A stretch of 64,000 nucleotides of DNA, taken from NCBI RefSeq assembly GCF_014651675.1, contig NZ_BMXI01000005.1, positions 124,001 to 188,000 on the forward strand, read 5' to 3'. Position numbers and translations under genes: made by a program. Below are positions 25,590 through 34,409 of the stretch, piece by piece; position 1 is the stretch's first letter; every line of letters begins with the position of its first letter. The notes beneath the pieces were generated by a model. That model was not told where the DNA came from. It made no database searches and worked only from the letters and a program-made list of their open reading frames with translations. The stretch comes from Roseibacillus persicicus (GTDB lineage: Bacteria > Verrucomicrobiota > Verrucomicrobiia > Verrucomicrobiales > Akkermansiaceae).

Positions 25590-26255
25590 TTAGGATTCGT
25601 TGTCTTCCTCGGCTTGGTAGCGTTGGCTGAGGGTGACTTCCTTTTCGTGCACGGATTCGCCCTCTTGGAGTTTTCGACGGGAGTAAAGAATGGCGTCGGA
25701 GAGAACTTTGTTAGAGCGTTCCTGACCGCTGGCGGAGGCGTGGTAGGTGACGGCGGAATCGGCACCAATGCCCATACTGGCGGCGGTGGCGATGGCGTCT
25801 TGATTGGCCCCGAGGAAGAGGAATTCCCAGCCATACTTCTCGCGTTGATGGCGGATTTTTTGCTCGATGTCTCCGAGGGTAAATTGGCGGGAGGCGTTTT
25901 CCATTCCGTCGGTGAAGATGGCGATGACGACGTGTCCGGGGCGGTCTTCCTCGGGAAGTTTGGCCAGGCGGCGGCCGATGGCGTCGATGGTGATGCCAAT
26001 GGAATCGAGGAGGGCAGTGCTGCCACGGGGAATGTAGGTGCGGGTGTCCAAGGGCGGCACGTTGTCGATGGGGACGCGGTTTTGGGGGACGAGGTGTTCG
26101 TCATCGAAGAGCACGAGGCTGAGGGTGGCGTGTCCGGGGGCTTCGCGTTGGTCGGCGAGGAATTGGTTGAAACCGGAGATGGCGGATTCAACCAGTGGTT
26201 GCATGGACCCGGAGCGGTCGAGGATGTAGGCGATTTCGGTGAGGTTCTTGTTCAT
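25590..26255 (-). CDS. von Willebrand factor A domain protein
   Basis: A 221-residue cytosolic vWA protein with an intact MIDAS: D13-R-S-G-S17 in ILDRSGSM, the Thr in RGSTALLDSIG and the Asp in IFTDGMEN. The run YGWEFLFLGANQDAIATAAS is typical of a widespread single-domain vWA family of unclear role, loosely similar to TerY. A C-terminal helical tail follows (about 180-221). Such domains hold protein partners through Mg2+. Divergent from the WYL regulator across 141 bp, so that regulator is likely to control it. Confidence 0.85.
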   Translation of the reverse strand: MNKNLTEIAYILDRSGSMQPLVESAISGFNQFLADQREAPGHATLSLVLFDDEHLVPQNRVPIDNVPPLDTRTYIPRGSTALLDSIGITIDAIGRRLAKLPEEDRPGHVVIAIFTDGMENASRQFTLGDIEQKIRHQREKYGWEFLFLGANQDAIATAASMGIGADSAVTYHASASGQERSNKVLSDAILYSRRKLQEGESVHEKEVTLSQRYQAEEDNES

Positions 26256-26396
26256 GGTTCAGACGGTGGTTTGTTCGTCGATAATAGGAATTATACTGGC
26301 GTTAAATTCAAACGAGTCGTAAAAAACGACGAACAAGGAATGACATGGGTTTGGGTTGTATGACAAGAAAAAAAGACGAATGTATCTAAAAAGACG

Positions 26397-27239
26397 ATGG
26401 GTAACGAAACCAACCTCGAGAACTGGGCGGCACGCGAACGATTGCGTTGGGTGGAGGTGACGCTGTGGTGGCGGGGCTGGGTCGGGCGCAGTGATCTACG
26501 GGCGCTCTTTGGGATTTCTGCGGCGCAGGCATCCAGTGATTTGCAGCGATATGCCGAGTTGAATCCTTCTGCGATGTCCTATCAGACCAGTCGCAAGCGT
26601 TACGAAAGCGGGCCACGGATGAGGTGTGTTTTGCATGAACCGCAGTTGGGAGAGGGCTTGGGGTTCTTGGAGGAAGATTGGGATGGGGGCACGCCGGGAG
26701 TGTTTGGAAACGCGAAGAGTGAGGGTCATCCGACGGTGGAGCGGGTGGCGACCCTGGAGTTGCCGCGCCGGCGGGCGAAGCCAGCGATTGCGCGTCGCAT
26801 GGTGTTGGCCGCCATTGAGGGGCGTGAGGTGAAGGTGAATTATTATTCCGTCGCCAGTGGCACCGCTCGCAAGCGGAGTCTGGTGCCACGGGGATTCGGT
26901 TGGGATGGCCATCGTTGGCATACCCGGGCGTGGTGTTGCGAGAACGAGGAGTGGCGGGATTTTGTGCTGGGGCGAATCGAGTCGGTGGAGTGGCCCGGGG
27001 AGGTGCGGGAGGAGTTGCCGAAGGACGAGGCGTGGTGTCGGATTGAGGTGATTCAGTTGGTGATCAATCCGAAGTTGAAGAAGGAATCGCGTGAGGCCTT
27101 GCGATTGGATTATGGTTTGACGGGGGAGGTGTTGGAGTTGCGGGTGCGCGCGGCGATGAAGCCGTACTTGCTGGCGGGATTGTTTTTAGATGAGGAGAGC
27201 GGGAGGAATTTGCCGCGGCATTTTGTGCTAGGGGAGTGA
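26397..27239 (+). CDS. WYL-domain transcriptional regulator, BrxR/CapW-like
   Basis: A 280-residue regulator. The N-terminal winged helix (about 13-70) reads LRWVEVTLWWRGWVGRSDLR and GISAAQASSDLQRYAEL, the opening typical of BrxR/CapW-type repressors. A WYL-like domain follows at about 130-205 (IEGREVKVNYYSVASG, GWDGHRWHTRAWCCENEEWR), then a WCX-like C-terminal part. BrxR/CapW proteins repress anti-phage operons and respond to an unknown ligand. It is divergent from the vWA genes and about 2.3 kb from SIR2-HerA. The start is set at MGNETNL; codon use is rather GC-rich compared with herA, so it may not have arrived with it. Confidence 0.82.
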   Translation: MGNETNLENWAARERLRWVEVTLWWRGWVGRSDLRALFGISAAQASSDLQRYAELNPSAMSYQTSRKRYESGPRMRCVLHEPQLGEGLGFLEEDWDGGTPGVFGNAKSEGHPTVERVATLELPRRRAKPAIARRMVLAAIEGREVKVNYYSVASGTARKRSLVPRGFGWDGHRWHTRAWCCENEEWRDFVLGRIESVEWPGEVREELPKDEAWCRIEVIQLVINPKLKKESREALRLDYGLTGEVLELRVRAAMKPYLLAGLFLDEESGRNLPRHFVLGE

Positions 27240-27402
27240 ATTGTGAATTGTGAGTGGTGAGTGGTGAGTGGTGAGTGGTGCCTCCTGACAACCGACAACC
27301 GACAACTACTCCCCCCCCCATTACAACGAAGGGGGTCTGTTGTAATAGGCGATCGGGTGGCGGTGGTGTTTCTTTGGACCATCCGAAAGGAGGACAACAA
27401 AC
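27240..27402. other. Spacer with short tandem repeats
   Basis: Directly after the WYL stop come at least four tandem GTGAGTG units, then CCGACAA repeats and a C9 run, all simple-sequence DNA prone to slippage. A strong ribosome binding site AAAGGAGG lies at 27388-27395, serving the next gene. Confidence 0.6.
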
Positions 27403-27987
27403 ATGAACAATAAATTGAATCGATTGCTGGTCCCGTTTCTAACTACGGGAAGTCTAGTAGGTGCGAATGCGCAAGAGGCTACTCCCGAGAATACGGGAGT
27501 GGATGTGGGGAATCTGGTGGTGACCGAGTATGGAGAAATCTCGAGCCGGCTCAATGAGCTGGCGGAGACTCCGGAAGGTCGCGAGACCGCGGCCTCCATG
27601 CTGGAGTGGATCGATAAGGTGGAGATGTTCCACCTGCCGTGGGTCAACTGGGTGTTGGTGGCGGCGGGGGTGGCGCTCTTTGGCAGTCACCTCGGGCAGT
27701 TGCTGCTAGGCAAGCTGTGGGTCGGGATTCGTGGGGGAGGCTGGAGCATTACGGAGACCCTGAACGATGCCCTCGTGGCGGGCTTTGCCCTACTGGCTCT
27801 CCCGGTCGTGATGACGATTCCGATTGGCGCGGATTCCTTCGTGGACCGACCGTTGGCAGTGATTTCGTCCGTCGCGGTGGGGGCGGTGATGGCTCTGATT
27901 CTTTACTTCCACGGCGTGAGACAGGAGCGTCTCGCGGCCAAGGGAAAAAGTGAGCACAAGGCCAAGGCGGTAACCGCCAGTGCCTAG
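27403..27987 (+). CDS. Membrane protein of unknown function with signal peptide
   Basis: A 194-residue protein with a cleavable signal peptide ending GANAQE, a short acidic periplasmic stretch (about 25-70) and three hydrophobic helices at roughly 80-100, 122-145 and 151-168, then a basic Lys/Ala tail. The start has the best ribosome binding site in this region, AAAGGAGGACAACAAAC before ATG. It follows the WYL gene on the same strand by about 160 bp but the terminator lies only after this gene. No family is recognised. Confidence 0.72.
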   Translation: MNNKLNRLLVPFLTTGSLVGANAQEATPENTGVDVGNLVVTEYGEISSRLNELAETPEGRETAASMLEWIDKVEMFHLPWVNWVLVAAGVALFGSHLGQLLLGKLWVGIRGGGWSITETLNDALVAGFALLALPVVMTIPIGADSFVDRPLAVISSVAVGAVMALILYFHGVRQERLAAKGKSEHKAKAVTASA

Positions 27988-28011
27988 TGGTGAACAACTC
28001 AACAACGCGCA

Positions 28012-28038
28012 GGAGGGGCAGGGGTGTCCCTCCTTTTT
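28012..28038 (+). terminator. Intrinsic terminator after the 27.4 kb membrane protein
   Basis: Stem GGAGGG / CCCTCC with loop GCAGGGGTGT followed by TTTTT. It starts about 24 bp after the stop codon. Confidence 0.75.
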
Positions 28039-28049
28039 ATCACGAAGAA

Positions 28050-28160
28050 GAGCGGCGAGTCTTCAGCTCGTCCCTGGTTTTGCCTGTGGGAAACGTCGGG
28101 GATTTTTTCCTGACGTTAGGTTTTTTGGGACGGGCTGACGACTCGTGGATGTTTTTCGAG
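28050..28160. repeat. REP-like inverted pair in the spacer before the DUF1501 gene
   Basis: CGGCGAGTCTTCAGCTCGTC on the left and GGGACGGGCTGACGACTCG on the right form imperfectly complementary arms about 60 bp apart. A shorter relative (GCGGGTCTTCAGCCCGC) occurs near 20870. The rest of the spacer to 28394 has no gene; it ends at the DUF1501 stop. Confidence 0.5.
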
Positions 28161-28394
28161 GGAACTCGATACCTTGATCTGGCTTAGCCCGTTCTCCGCC
28201 TGACCTTACCGAAATCTATTTTCGAGAGTATCCGAAATCTAGGGAACTGCGTTCCAATTCAGAGTGAGAACGGGATGAAATGTTCCAATAACGGCGTTGC
28301 TTCTCAGTCACTGGTCTCGACCAGCTCCTTCGGCGCGCCTTGTTCTTGAAAGATTTCCTCTCCGTGATTTCGGCAATCTCATGTGGAAAACAGT

Positions 28395-29822
28395 CTAGGC
28401 GATGAGCTCTTGGATCACCTTTCCTCCAAACTGGCTGAGCTGTTTGTAGCGGCCGGCGTGGAAGTAGGTGAGCTTGTTATCATCGAGCCCGAGCAGGTGG
28501 AGGAGGGTGCAGTGGAAGTCGCGGATGGGGTGCTTGACGTCGACGGCCTCAGCTCCGATTTCGTCAGTGGCGCCCACAATGCTCCCGGCCTTCACGCCTC
28601 CGCCGGCCATGAGCATGGTCATGGCGTTGGCGTTGTGGCCGCGGCCAATGGAGTAGACTCCGCCGCGCTTGTTATTGTCTGGAGTGCGGCCGAATTCACC
28701 GGTCCAAATGACGAGGGTGTCTTCCAACATCCCGCGTTGTTTGAGGTCCTTGATAAGGGCGGCCATGGGGCGGTCCACGCTTCTGATGCGGGCGCGGTGT
28801 CCACGCTCGAGGTAGTCGTGGCTGTCCCAACCACCGGAGAAAATTTGAACGAAGCGGGTGCCTTTTTCGACGAGGCGGCGGGCCATGAGACACTGGCGGC
28901 CGAAGTCGGCGGTGTCGGTGTCGTTGAGGCCATACATCTCTTTCATATACTCGGGCTCATCGTCGATGGCGACCACTTCGGGGACCTCCATCTGCATGCG
29001 GTAGGCCAGCTCGTAGGATTCAATGCGGGCGGCGAGGTCGGCGTGCTCGGGATGGTGGCTGGCGTGCTCTTGATTGAGGTAGCCCAGGGCATCCAAAGCC
29101 GCGCGCTGGTGGGCGCGCGACTTATATCCTTGCGATTGGAGGTCAAGAATAGGGGAGCCGGTGGGGCGGAGAGCGGTGCCTTGATGATAGGCGGGCAGGA
29201 AGCCGTTGGACCAGTTTCGCGAGCCACCCTGGGGAAGGGCGTTCTCGGTCATGACGACGTATCCGGGGAGGTTCTGGTTGCTACTACCCAAGCCGTAGGT
29301 GGCCCAGGCCCCGAGTGCGGGGTCGGCACCGAGACGGCTGCCGGTATTCATGTGGAAGAGGGCTTCGGGGTGGTTGAGGGACTCGGCCTGACAACCGCGA
29401 TAGTTGCAAAGCTCGTCCACAATCTCGGGGTCGCGCAAGTATTGGAACTCGTCGCACATCTCGATGCCAGACTGGCCGACTTTGGAAAAGGTGAAAGGGC
29501 TGCCGACGAAGAACTTGAAGCCTGTCTCCAGCCCGGCCGCCAACTTGGATTCGCTCTTGTGAAGCTGATTCAGCTTGGGCTTGGGGTCGAAGGTGTCCAT
29601 GTGGCCGGGACCGCCTTCCATGAAGAGCATGATGACGTTCTTGGCTTTGGCAGGATTGAGGGGGGCCTGGGGGGCCAAAGGATTTTGGAGAATCGAAGGG
29701 GCAGCCTCTTTGGCCAACATATTGGTCATCGCAACGGAGCCAAGGCTGGCACCGAGTCCATAGAGAAACTCGCGACGCGAGGAAGCGCTGGAAATGGGGC
29801 GGGAGCAAATTTGATGAATCAT
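28395..29822 (-). CDS. DUF1501 protein (sulfatase-like fold, Tat-type signal)
   Basis: A 475-residue protein of the DUF1501 family, common in Planctomycetota and Verrucomicrobiota and distantly related to alkaline phosphatase/sulfatase folds. The signal SRREFLYGLGASLGSVAM resembles a twin-arginine leader. NVIMLFMEGGPGHMDTFDPK is the metal-binding opening, and LVIWTGEFGRTPDNN plus FHCTLLHLLGLDDNKLTY give the remaining conserved sites. The frame is open 44 codons upstream but the match starts at MIHQICSRPI. It follows the PSD1 gene by about 140 bp, the usual pair, and is the last gene of the sigma/FecR operon. The substrate is unknown; a role in polysaccharide breakdown is inferred. Confidence 0.9.
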   Translation of the reverse strand: MIHQICSRPISSASSRREFLYGLGASLGSVAMTNMLAKEAAPSILQNPLAPQAPLNPAKAKNVIMLFMEGGPGHMDTFDPKPKLNQLHKSESKLAAGLETGFKFFVGSPFTFSKVGQSGIEMCDEFQYLRDPEIVDELCNYRGCQAESLNHPEALFHMNTGSRLGADPALGAWATYGLGSSNQNLPGYVVMTENALPQGGSRNWSNGFLPAYHQGTALRPTGSPILDLQSQGYKSRAHQRAALDALGYLNQEHASHHPEHADLAARIESYELAYRMQMEVPEVVAIDDEPEYMKEMYGLNDTDTADFGRQCLMARRLVEKGTRFVQIFSGGWDSHDYLERGHRARIRSVDRPMAALIKDLKQRGMLEDTLVIWTGEFGRTPDNNKRGGVYSIGRGHNANAMTMLMAGGGVKAGSIVGATDEIGAEAVDVKHPIRDFHCTLLHLLGLDDNKLTYFHAGRYKQLSQFGGKVIQELIA

Positions 29823-29965
29823 AGGGAGTTGGGGTTGTTGATATGTTTTTCGACGCAGAGTCTCAGAGACTCGGAGTGCGCGCAGAGGACGGGGTTGTGT
29901 TTCTTTAAAGTTGTTCTGATTTTTTTTGTGCTTTGGTCGTGGAGCCGGGTTCACGAGTTGCCCTG

Positions 29966-32812
29966 TTAGTAGAGGTGGACGAACTCGTTGCAGTTGAAGA
30001 GAACGAGACAGAAGTCGGCGAGCGCCCGGGTGGCCGGGGGGACCTCGGCGGCCTGGGTGTCGGGCTGATAATTCTCGAAGACGGGCAGGATTTCCTCGTA
30101 TTGGAATGGCTGGCCCGAGAATTCCTCAATGAGGGTGCGGGTGATCTTGGTGGGATACTCGCGTTTGGTCGGATGGGAATCCTGATGATAGTTCTCCATC
30201 TCGGCGATGTAGTCCTTCATCTTAGCTGCTTCGTCTGCCTTGGGTTCGCGTCCCAGAGCGAGCTGGAATGCGCGGGTGATTTGCTCGTCGCGGGTGGCGG
30301 CTTCTTTTTCCAAGCGAAGGGCGAAGGCGATGGAGCGGTCGGTGACCAAGTCGCTATTCATGAGGGTAAAGGCTTGGGGAGAGACCGAAGCCGCATCCCG
30401 CACGGCGCAGGAATCGTTGGGGTTGGGCTGGTTGAAGGTCTCGAGGAATGGATCCGCCATTCCGCGCACACGGTAGCCGTAGACGCTGCGACGATTACGC
30501 TCCTCGGGAGTCGGGGAGGGCTGGTAGGCGGGGGCGAGGGAGAACTGAATCATGCGCGGCTGGAGAGCCACTTCCATGTTGATCTCGGGGCGAGCCGGGA
30601 GGCCGCCTTGAGCGAGGTTGAGCTCGCCAGTGATCTGCAACATGCCATCGCGAATCTCCTCCGCAGTGAGCCGGCGGACGGGGAAGTAGGCGAAGAGGTC
30701 GTTGTTGGGATCCCCGTTCACCAGTTTGTCGAAGTCGGGGTGTTGGGCCGACTGACGGTAGGTGTCGGAGGTCATGATGAGGCGGTGGAGGCGCTTGAAG
30801 GTCCATCCATTTTCCACGAAGTCGGCGGCCATCCAGTCCAGGAGTTCCGGGTGGGTGGGCTTGGCGCCCTTGACCCCGAAGTTGTTTGGAGTTCCGGCGA
30901 TGGGTTTGCCGAAGTGGTATTGCCAGATGCGGTTGACGATGGAACGGGCGGTGAGGGCGTTGTCGGGGTGGGCAATCCACTCGGCCAAGGCACGGCGACG
31001 ACCGAACTGGTCCTCGGGTAACTTGTAGGGATCGGACTCCGAGGCAGTGGGAGAAGGCAGGCCGAGGGCGCTGAGCACGCCGGGGGTCACGGGCACGCCG
31101 GGGGCCTCGATGGATCCTCCCGAGAGGATGGTGCTGTTTGGAACCCAATCGGCGTTGCCCTTGGTGTTCATGCGCAGCTTCCGGGCATTGGCCCACTTGG
31201 AGTCAGGTCCGTTGTAGACGGATTGCACCATGGGCTGGTAGCGCTCGAGGCGGCGGGTCCAGATCCAGACATCCTGTTCGCGAACCTTCAAACGGCCTTG
31301 CTCGATGTGATCGAGACCGACCATGCGAGGGGGCTTTTCTTCATCGGGGAGGTCCTTGCGTTCTTCAAGAGTGACGTAGGGCTTGCCTCGCTCGGCATAC
31401 CACGCTTTAGCTGCATCCTCTTGTTTGTTAAAGAGTTCGTCTTTCTTCTCGGTGGCGTAGGAGAGCAATTCCTCCACCAATTCCTTGCCTTCCTCGAATC
31501 CAGCGCGTTCTTCGACCTCCAGGAAAGGAGCCTGACGTTCAGCCAATTGGGTAGTAGCGAAGCTGGCGTAGAAACGATAGTAGTCGCGGGCGGGAAGGGG
31601 ATCGAACTTGTGATCGTGGCACTTGAAGCAGCGCATGGTGGTGGACAGAAAAGTCTGGCCCACCGAGTTGATGACATCGTCGAGATACATCTGGCGTGCC
31701 TCTTCGACCTTGACCATGGCGGGGTCCCAAGGGCCCATGCGCAGGAAGCCGCTGGCGATTAGAAGCTCAGCTTCCTTCTCGCTATAGTGTCCCTCCTCGC
31801 GGGCAGTCTGATACTGATCCCAGTCTGGGGTGCGCTTGCGTAGGGAAGTGTCTGCCAGTTCATCGCCGGCAATTTGCTCCATGATGAATTGATCGTAGGG
31901 CTTGTCCTCATTGAGAGAGCGGATGACGTAGTCGCGATAGCGCCAGGCATTGGAGCGCTCGTAGTCGTTCGACATTCCGCCAGTGTCGGCGTAGCGAGCG
32001 ATGTCGAGCCAGTGCTGGGCCCAGCGTTCTCCGTATTGGGGGCTGTCGAGTAGTTGGTCGATGAGGTCGGTCCAGGCTTTTTCTTCATCCGCAGCATAGG
32101 CTGTTAGGAAGGACTCGGTGGCCTCGGGGGTGGGGGGGAGTCCGGTGAGGTCGAAGTAGGCACGGCGCAGGAGAGTGCGTGCATCGGCTTGAGGGGCTTT
32201 GGCTACACCGGCTTCCTCCATCTTGGCTGAGATGAAAGAGTCTACAGGGTGGGCGGACTGCGCCACGGGTTCGACGGAACGGTCGAGAGGGCGGAAAGCC
32301 CAGACGTCTTCGGCCTGATAACGTCGATAGGTCCAAGTGTCGGCAAGTCCGCCGGAGGTTTTGATGAGAACCCCTTCGTCGGTCACCTCGCGCTCGCGCT
32401 CGGCGAGGTAGATTTTCTCTTGGACAGATTCTTCCGGCCAAGTCGCACCGCTATTGATCCACTGCTCCAGGTCAGCGATTTGTTTTTCATCCAAGCGGTC
32501 GTTCTCCTTGGGAGGCATCTCATAGTCCTCGTCGTCCCAACGGACGGTGGTCATGAGAAAGCTAGCCTCGGCATCGCCGGGGACCAGGACGTTGGTGAAG
32601 TTGTCTCCGCCATGGAGAAGCTTTTCGAGGGAGGTCATGTCGAGACCGCCTTTAAGCTTTTGGTTGGGGTCACCATGGCAGCCGAAGCACTTCTCGGTCA
32701 GTAGAGGCAGGACCTTGAGAGTGAAGTGGCGATCTTCGTCGGAGAATTCCGCCAGGGCTTGAGAGCTGAGGGCGAAGCCGGTGAGAAGGGTGAGGGGGAT
32801 CCTTGAGTTCAT
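29966..32812 (-). CDS. PSCyt1-DUF1549-DUF1553 (PSD1) cytochrome-domain protein
   Basis: A 948-residue protein starting MNSRIPLTLLTGFALSS, a signal peptide. The N-terminal planctomycete-type cytochrome c domain has one haem motif, CFGCH at 42-46. DUF1549 follows (about 180-400; ERWAQHWLDIARYADTGG), then a coiled middle (about 430-530) and DUF1553 (about 600-930; RRALAEWIAHPDNALTARSI, RRLTAEEIRDGML). Such proteins accompany DUF1501 proteins in the exported proteome of this phylum and are thought to carry electrons for, or anchor, polysaccharide-degrading machinery. The start nearly abuts the FecR/LamG stop (gap 7 bp). Confidence 0.92.
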   Translation of the reverse strand: MNSRIPLTLLTGFALSSQALAEFSDEDRHFTLKVLPLLTEKCFGCHGDPNQKLKGGLDMTSLEKLLHGGDNFTNVLVPGDAEASFLMTTVRWDDEDYEMPPKENDRLDEKQIADLEQWINSGATWPEESVQEKIYLAEREREVTDEGVLIKTSGGLADTWTYRRYQAEDVWAFRPLDRSVEPVAQSAHPVDSFISAKMEEAGVAKAPQADARTLLRRAYFDLTGLPPTPEATESFLTAYAADEEKAWTDLIDQLLDSPQYGERWAQHWLDIARYADTGGMSNDYERSNAWRYRDYVIRSLNEDKPYDQFIMEQIAGDELADTSLRKRTPDWDQYQTAREEGHYSEKEAELLIASGFLRMGPWDPAMVKVEEARQMYLDDVINSVGQTFLSTTMRCFKCHDHKFDPLPARDYYRFYASFATTQLAERQAPFLEVEERAGFEEGKELVEELLSYATEKKDELFNKQEDAAKAWYAERGKPYVTLEERKDLPDEEKPPRMVGLDHIEQGRLKVREQDVWIWTRRLERYQPMVQSVYNGPDSKWANARKLRMNTKGNADWVPNSTILSGGSIEAPGVPVTPGVLSALGLPSPTASESDPYKLPEDQFGRRRALAEWIAHPDNALTARSIVNRIWQYHFGKPIAGTPNNFGVKGAKPTHPELLDWMAADFVENGWTFKRLHRLIMTSDTYRQSAQHPDFDKLVNGDPNNDLFAYFPVRRLTAEEIRDGMLQITGELNLAQGGLPARPEINMEVALQPRMIQFSLAPAYQPSPTPEERNRRSVYGYRVRGMADPFLETFNQPNPNDSCAVRDAASVSPQAFTLMNSDLVTDRSIAFALRLEKEAATRDEQITRAFQLALGREPKADEAAKMKDYIAEMENYHQDSHPTKREYPTKITRTLIEEFSGQPFQYEEILPVFENYQPDTQAAEVPPATRALADFCLVLFNCNEFVHLY

Positions 32813-32819
32813 GGGTGAT

Positions 32820-34409
32820 TTAGGGTTTTCCTGTCTGATAGAGAGTATTGATTTCTTCCGCGCTGAGGGCGGTGGAGAAGAGGGCGAATTCGTCGATGGC
32901 GCCATTGAGGTTGCGCACTGCAAAGTCGGGGTCTTGGCTGTAGGGTTCGCTCCAGTTGCCGATCGATGCGGCTCCGATGCTGACCTCTGGCACGACCATG
33001 GAGGCTGAGAGTTTGTCTTGGCTCACCTGTTTGCCGTTCACGTAGTGGGTGGTGGTGCGGTTGGCGCTATCGTAGACGGTGGCAACTTGCATCCATTGTC
33101 CGCTCTGGGCCGGGGTCCAGATGGGGGGGGAGTAGGCAATGTGTTTATCACCGTGTTTGTTCGGAGGGTTGTGGGCTTTGACTGAAAAGAACAGTCGCCC
33201 ATCGTGCATGATTTGCCAGTGGGGCTCATGGAGTTCGTGTCCGTCTGTTAGGAAAAGCGAGTTGTAGTGACGGTCGAGGCTGTCGATGCGCAACCAGCAA
33301 TAGAGGGTCAGGGCGGGGTGCTTGCCCGGCACATTCAGGCGAACCCGGCTACCGGTGGGGCTGAAGTCGAGGGCCCGCTCGCTCTCGCCCCAACGGTTGG
33401 TGGCGCGGGAGGCGCGCACGATAGTCCCGTCGTTCCCTTTGGCTGAACGGTCGCTGAGATGACGGTTGCCGCGTTGTGCGGGTTCGATGGTGAAGTAGGC
33501 GAGAAGGCGGGAATCCTGTTGGAGTTCCTTGCTGGCCTCTTGCCAGGAGCGCTTGCGGAGCTCGAGGTTTTCCTCAAAATCGGTCGCCTTTTCGAAGAGA
33601 TTGATATTGGCAGGGAACTGGGAGCGTTGGCCTTGCACGGTCCATCGCAAGGAGTCGCCATCGAGGAGGTTTTCCTTGGGAGCGGTCTTGGGATGCCACT
33701 CGATCTCTCCTTCGAGAACCTGAAGGTCGTTGTGCTCTGCGGTGACGTTCATGGCAAATTGGGTGCCGAGATCCACGACTTCCCCCGAGGCGGTTTGCAC
33801 CTTGAAGCCGTGGGCGGGTTCGGGGACCTGGGCTTGCAATTTCCCGCTTTGCATCGTCATTTCCATCGCGGAGTGGAGCTCGAACTCGGCTTCTCCTTCG
33901 ATGATGATTTGCACTCCGCTAAAGAGTTCCAACTTGGCGAGTCCGGATTCCAACTTGAGCGGTCCCGCCGGGATGAGCGCTCCCCGTTCCAGAGTGAGAT
34001 TGTCCCAAACGGCACCGGAAGACTCGGCGAGAACTCCGAATCCGGTCGCGACTGGCTCCTCTCCTATGCTCTGGGAGGCAGTAGCAGGGAGGTTCTTTTT
34101 CTTACTATCTTCGATGATGAAGCCAAGGGTGATCGAAGCTGCAGCAGCGAAAGCCCCAGCCCAAAGCCACATACCTGAACGGTTCCCCCAGTCGGGGCTC
34201 ACAATATTGGTGGGCTCTTCCGTGGGAGAGTTTTCTGCCAATTCCTGGCTGTGAATGGTCAGGCTGTCCTGGAGGAGGAGGCGGCTGTAGTAAAGTTTAC
34301 GCGCCTCGACATCAACGTGGAGCTGAGCTTCCAAGCGGAGAAAGTCAGCTTCGGAGCAATCGCCATCGAGCGCATCGTCGATGAGTTGGATCAATTCATC
34401 TTTTTTCAT
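32820..34409 (-). CDS. FecR/LamG-domain transmembrane anti-sigma-type protein
   Basis: A 529-residue membrane protein. Residues 1-60 form a cytosolic head like an anti-sigma zinc-less domain (MKKDELIQLIDDALDGDCSE), one helix lies near 79-99 (MWLWAGAFAAAASITLGFII), a FecR domain spans about 150-250 (GVQIIIEGEAEFELHSAMEM, GEVVDLGTQFAMNV), and a LamG/concanavalin-like domain fills the C-terminus (about 320-525, ALTLYCWLRIDSLDRHYNSL). It probably senses a glycan outside and holds the ECF sigma factor inside. Its start overlaps the sigma stop by 4 bp. Confidence 0.9.
   Translation of the reverse strand: MKKDELIQLIDDALDGDCSEADFLRLEAQLHVDVEARKLYYSRLLLQDSLTIHSQELAENSPTEEPTNIVSPDWGNRSGMWLWAGAFAAAASITLGFIIEDSKKKNLPATASQSIGEEPVATGFGVLAESSGAVWDNLTLERGALIPAGPLKLESGLAKLELFSGVQIIIEGEAEFELHSAMEMTMQSGKLQAQVPEPAHGFKVQTASGEVVDLGTQFAMNVTAEHNDLQVLEGEIEWHPKTAPKENLLDGDSLRWTVQGQRSQFPANINLFEKATDFEENLELRKRSWQEASKELQQDSRLLAYFTIEPAQRGNRHLSDRSAKGNDGTIVRASRATNRWGESERALDFSPTGSRVRLNVPGKHPALTLYCWLRIDSLDRHYNSLFLTDGHELHEPHWQIMHDGRLFFSVKAHNPPNKHGDKHIAYSPPIWTPAQSGQWMQVATVYDSANRTTTHYVNGKQVSQDKLSASMVVPEVSIGAASIGNWSEPYSQDPDFAVRNLNGAIDEFALFSTALSAEEINTLYQTGKP

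Noticed and set aside
24854-26191. A 445-codon frame covering both vWA genes
   Set aside because: Its first 230 or so residues are a Pro/Ser/Thr-rich shadow of the first vWA gene in another frame. Only the part from MNPKLTEIVY is related to vWA proteins.
28383-31021. Long plus-strand frames opposite DUF1501 and PSD1 (for example 528 codons from 28383)
   Set aside because: They are antisense shadows of high-GC genes with hydrophobic, low-information translations and no family match.
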